This document shows positions 5,063 through 6,400 of a stretch of DNA of 6,400 nt, in pieces; within the stretch, counting starts at the first letter, position 1, and every line of letters starts with the position of its first letter. Below the pieces are notes generated by a model. The model ran no database searches, was not told the origin of the DNA, and saw nothing but the letters and a program-made list of their open reading frames with translations. The position numbers and the translations under genes are program-made. This DNA is from Candidatus Aenigmatarchaeota archaeon (GTDB lineage Archaea > Aenigmatarchaeota > Aenigmatarchaeia > QMZP01), in the NCBI GenBank assembly GCA_016867675.1, contig VGIZ01000038.1, positions 1 through 6,400 on the forward strand, written 5' to 3'.

Positions 5063-6400
5063 CACGCCGTCCTCGCCGCGCCCTTGAACCACGCCACCCA
5101 CTGCTCGTATACCTGCGCAGGCTCTGCCGCGCCCGTCTCCTTGCGCAGCGCCTCGACTATGAGGTGGTATTTGGAGTTGGAAAGCGTCACCCACTCGGCC
5201 TCCAGCAGGTCAGGCTTCTTCAGCTTGTCAGCAAGTTCCACCATCGTCTGCTTTATCTTCGCGCGCAGCTGGATGTTCTCCCAGACAGCGGACCAGTCGC
5301 CCGCCCACTCCTTGACGTATGACGATATGCGGTTGAGGACATCCGACTCGCCGTTGACCAGCGTGTCCGTGGGCTTCATCCTGTCCAGCTTTCCCGAGTA
5401 TTCCATCAGGTTTACGAAGCCGCCTTCCTTCAGCGGGTTGGATTCCCAGTCCTTCCTGACCTCGGTTATCTCTGTCATCCTGCGGAAGCGGTGCATGCCG
5501 TCGGCGGAGCGCAGCGTCTTGCATATGGGGATGATGTCTGTTGCCTTGAACGAAGTGGGAGGGACGCCCAAATCATTAACTACCCTGTCATAGACCCCGT
5601 ACGCAGACTCGCCGTGTATGGTGCCGGCGACGACGTTGGACAGCGCGCCTATTCGCATGGCCTCATAAAGGCTCCTGGCCTCGGTCGACCTGATTTCCCC
5701 GACAATCAGCGCAGAGTCTCCGAGCCTGAGTGACGCCCTGAGCGCCTCGTCGGCGGGCATCTCTGTCTCCACGCGCGTGATGACCGAGCGGGACTTCAGC
5801 GACTCTATGTTGAACCCCAGTTCGCGCATCTGCTTGTCCGGCAGCTCGAGCGTGTCCTGAATAATAACCACGCGAACCTTGGGCAACAGCTCCAGCATAA
5901 GGGCTGCGAGCATCGACGTCTTGCCGGCGCCCCTGCCGCCTGCCACCAGCAGCGAGACCGAACCGTCGATGAGGAATGAAAGCAGCCCTGCCGCCAGCGG
6001 GTCTATCATGCCCGACTTTATGAAAAGCGGCAGGGTCCAGGGCCTGTCCCTGTGCCTCCTGATGGCGAAGCCCAGTCCCTCGGGCGACAGCGACCTTGTG
6101 ATGACAGCGAACCTTGCCCTGCCGCCGGGCACGTCTATCTCTGCGTCCAGCACAGGGTTCGCCTCGTCCAGGGGCCTGCCGGATTCTATCCTCAGCCTGG
6201 TTGCCCACGCCTCGGCGTCCTCGTGCGTAGGTATCAGGTTGGTCCTGCACTCCTCGAAGTCGCCGTGGAAAATCAGGATGGGCTGCCGCTCTATCGGCGA
6301 GTTCACGAAGATGTCCTGCACCCTGTCGTCGTTCATCAGTATCTCCAGCACGCCGAGCCCCGCGGTGTATCGCGTCAGTATGTTCGCCAGCTGCTCCAGT
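5062..6400 (-). CDS. Type II/IV secretion system ATPase (GspE/PilB/FlaI/CpaF superfamily), 5' end outside window
   Basis: Cytoplasmic hexameric ATPase expected to power assembly of an archaeal type IV pilus, archaellum-like filament or secretion complex. The reading frame is open to the right edge (445 residues visible), so the N-terminus is missing; GTG at 6351 is internal, as the preceding codons read RYTAGLG and continue the family motif into VLEILMNDDRVQDIFVNSP. Numbering from that Val: Walker A GGRGAGKTS (138-146, Lys codon at 5922-5920), Asp box IIQDTLELP (163-171), Walker B region ALIVGEIRSTEA (214-225), His box AGTIHGES (242-249) and the archaeal-style YGVYDRVVNDLGVPPTSF (251-268). 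About 130 residues follow the RecA-like core (from about 300), polar and helical with Trp/Leu repeats, a tail longer than in most members. The frame ends at TGA 5064-5062, coupled to the fusion gene. Which filament it serves cannot be told without upstream genes (membrane platform, pilins). Confidence 0.9.
   Translation of the reverse strand, partial: LEQLANILTRYTAGLGVLEILMNDDRVQDIFVNSPIERQPILIFHGDFEECRTNLIPTHEDAEAWATRLRIESGRPLDEANPVLDAEIDVPGGRARFAVITRSLSPEGLGFAIRRHRDRPWTLPLFIKSGMIDPLAAGLLSFLIDGSVSLLVAGGRGAGKTSMLAALMLELLPKVRVVIIQDTLELPDKQMRELGFNIESLKSRSVITRVETEMPADEALRASLRLGDSALIVGEIRSTEARSLYEAMRIGALSNVVAGTIHGESAYGVYDRVVNDLGVPPTSFKATDIIPICKTLRSADGMHRFRRMTEITEVRKDWESNPLKEGGFVNLMEYSGKLDRMKPTDTLVNGESDVLNRISSYVKEWAGDWSAVWENIQLRAKIKQTMVELADKLKKPDLLEAEWVTLSNSKYHLIVEALRKETGAAEPAQVYEQWVAWFKGAARTA
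5071..5074 (-). promoter_or_regulatory. Shine-Dalgarno for the fusion gene, inside the ATPase 3' end
   Basis: GAGG on the minus strand lies 8 nt before the ATG at 5062 and within the last ATPase codons. The junction reads GTGATGATGAGG: the ATPase TGA (5064-5062) shares its A with the ATG, a stop-start overlap typical of translational coupling. A GTG at 5065 (5 nt spacing) and a second ATG at 5059 are alternative starts that change the protein by one residue. Confidence 0.55.

Noticed and set aside
5063..5194. 44-residue N-terminal extension of the fusion protein
   Set aside because: It overlaps the ATPase coding end out of phase, is Gly/Arg-rich without features, and the coupled ATG at 5062 has a Shine-Dalgarno and is followed by a normal first membrane helix.
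5045..5593. Plus-strand open frame of 182 codons opposite the ATPase and fusion gene
   Set aside because: It is antisense to two genes with strong family motifs, has a Ser/Thr/Arg-rich composition typical of a shadow frame, and shows no recognisable domain.
5663..6250. Minus-strand 195-codon frame overlapping the ATPase in another phase
   Set aside because: Its Arg/Gly/Ala-rich translation lacks domains and comes from the GC-rich ATPase coding sequence read out of phase.
6349..6351. GTG at 6351 as the true start of the ATPase
   Set aside because: The frame stays open to the window edge and the residues before it (RYTAGLG) continue the conserved family segment, so the gene starts outside the window.
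1..6400. CRISPR arrays, tRNA/rRNA genes, insertion sequences, or a defence or mobile system
   Set aside because: No regularly spaced repeats, cloverleaf-like or rRNA segments, transposases, integrases or nuclease genes were seen; nearly all bases belong to the six genes described.

Overview
The window looks archaeal. The starts at 683, 2105 and 2171 have AT-rich TATA-like boxes about 25-35 bp upstream and little or no leader. The ATPase at the right end has the motif set of archaeal type IV pilus/archaellum-like assembly ATPases. The remaining genes resemble archaeal polyprenyl-phosphate (dolichol-phosphate) sugar chemistry. The lineage cannot be fixed from this sequence; a DPANN or euryarchaeal source is a guess. 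Coding density is very high: six genes fill nearly every base, and no tRNA, rRNA, CRISPR array or insertion sequence is visible.

Layout from left to right. (1) <1-683, minus: a family 2 glycosyltransferase with an N-terminal membrane anchor, truncated by the window edge. (2) 720-2105, minus: a polytopic GT-C (GT39/ArnT-like) glycosyltransferase. (3) 2106-2170: a 65-bp divergent promoter region. (4) 2171-2881, plus: a dolichol-phosphate mannosyltransferase-like (DPM1-type) family 2 enzyme. (5) 2891-3262, plus: a small four-helix GtrA-family protein, probably co-transcribed with it. (6) 3263-5062, minus: a 599-residue fusion of a GT87-like polytopic glycosyltransferase with a C-terminal NodB-type polysaccharide deacetylase. 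Its stop codon directly abuts the GtrA stop. (7) 5062->6400, minus: a type II/IV secretion-system (GspE/PilB/FlaI/CpaF superfamily) ATPase, 5' end outside the window. Its stop overlaps the start of the fusion gene by one base.

Inferred working model: the DPM1-like enzyme charges a polyprenyl phosphate with a sugar on the cytoplasmic face, with GtrA as membrane partner or flippase. The two GT-C enzymes (GT39-like and GT87-like) would then use such lipid-linked sugars on the outer face. The NodB domain tethered to the GT87 module could deacetylate an N-acetylated sugar in the same glycan. The leftmost GT2 enzyme resembles NodC/PgaC-type processive synthases and could make such a polymer. The ATPase coupled to the fusion gene suggests a link to an extracellular filament or secretion machine. 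The most unusual item is the glycosyltransferase-deacetylase fusion and its translational coupling to the secretion ATPase.
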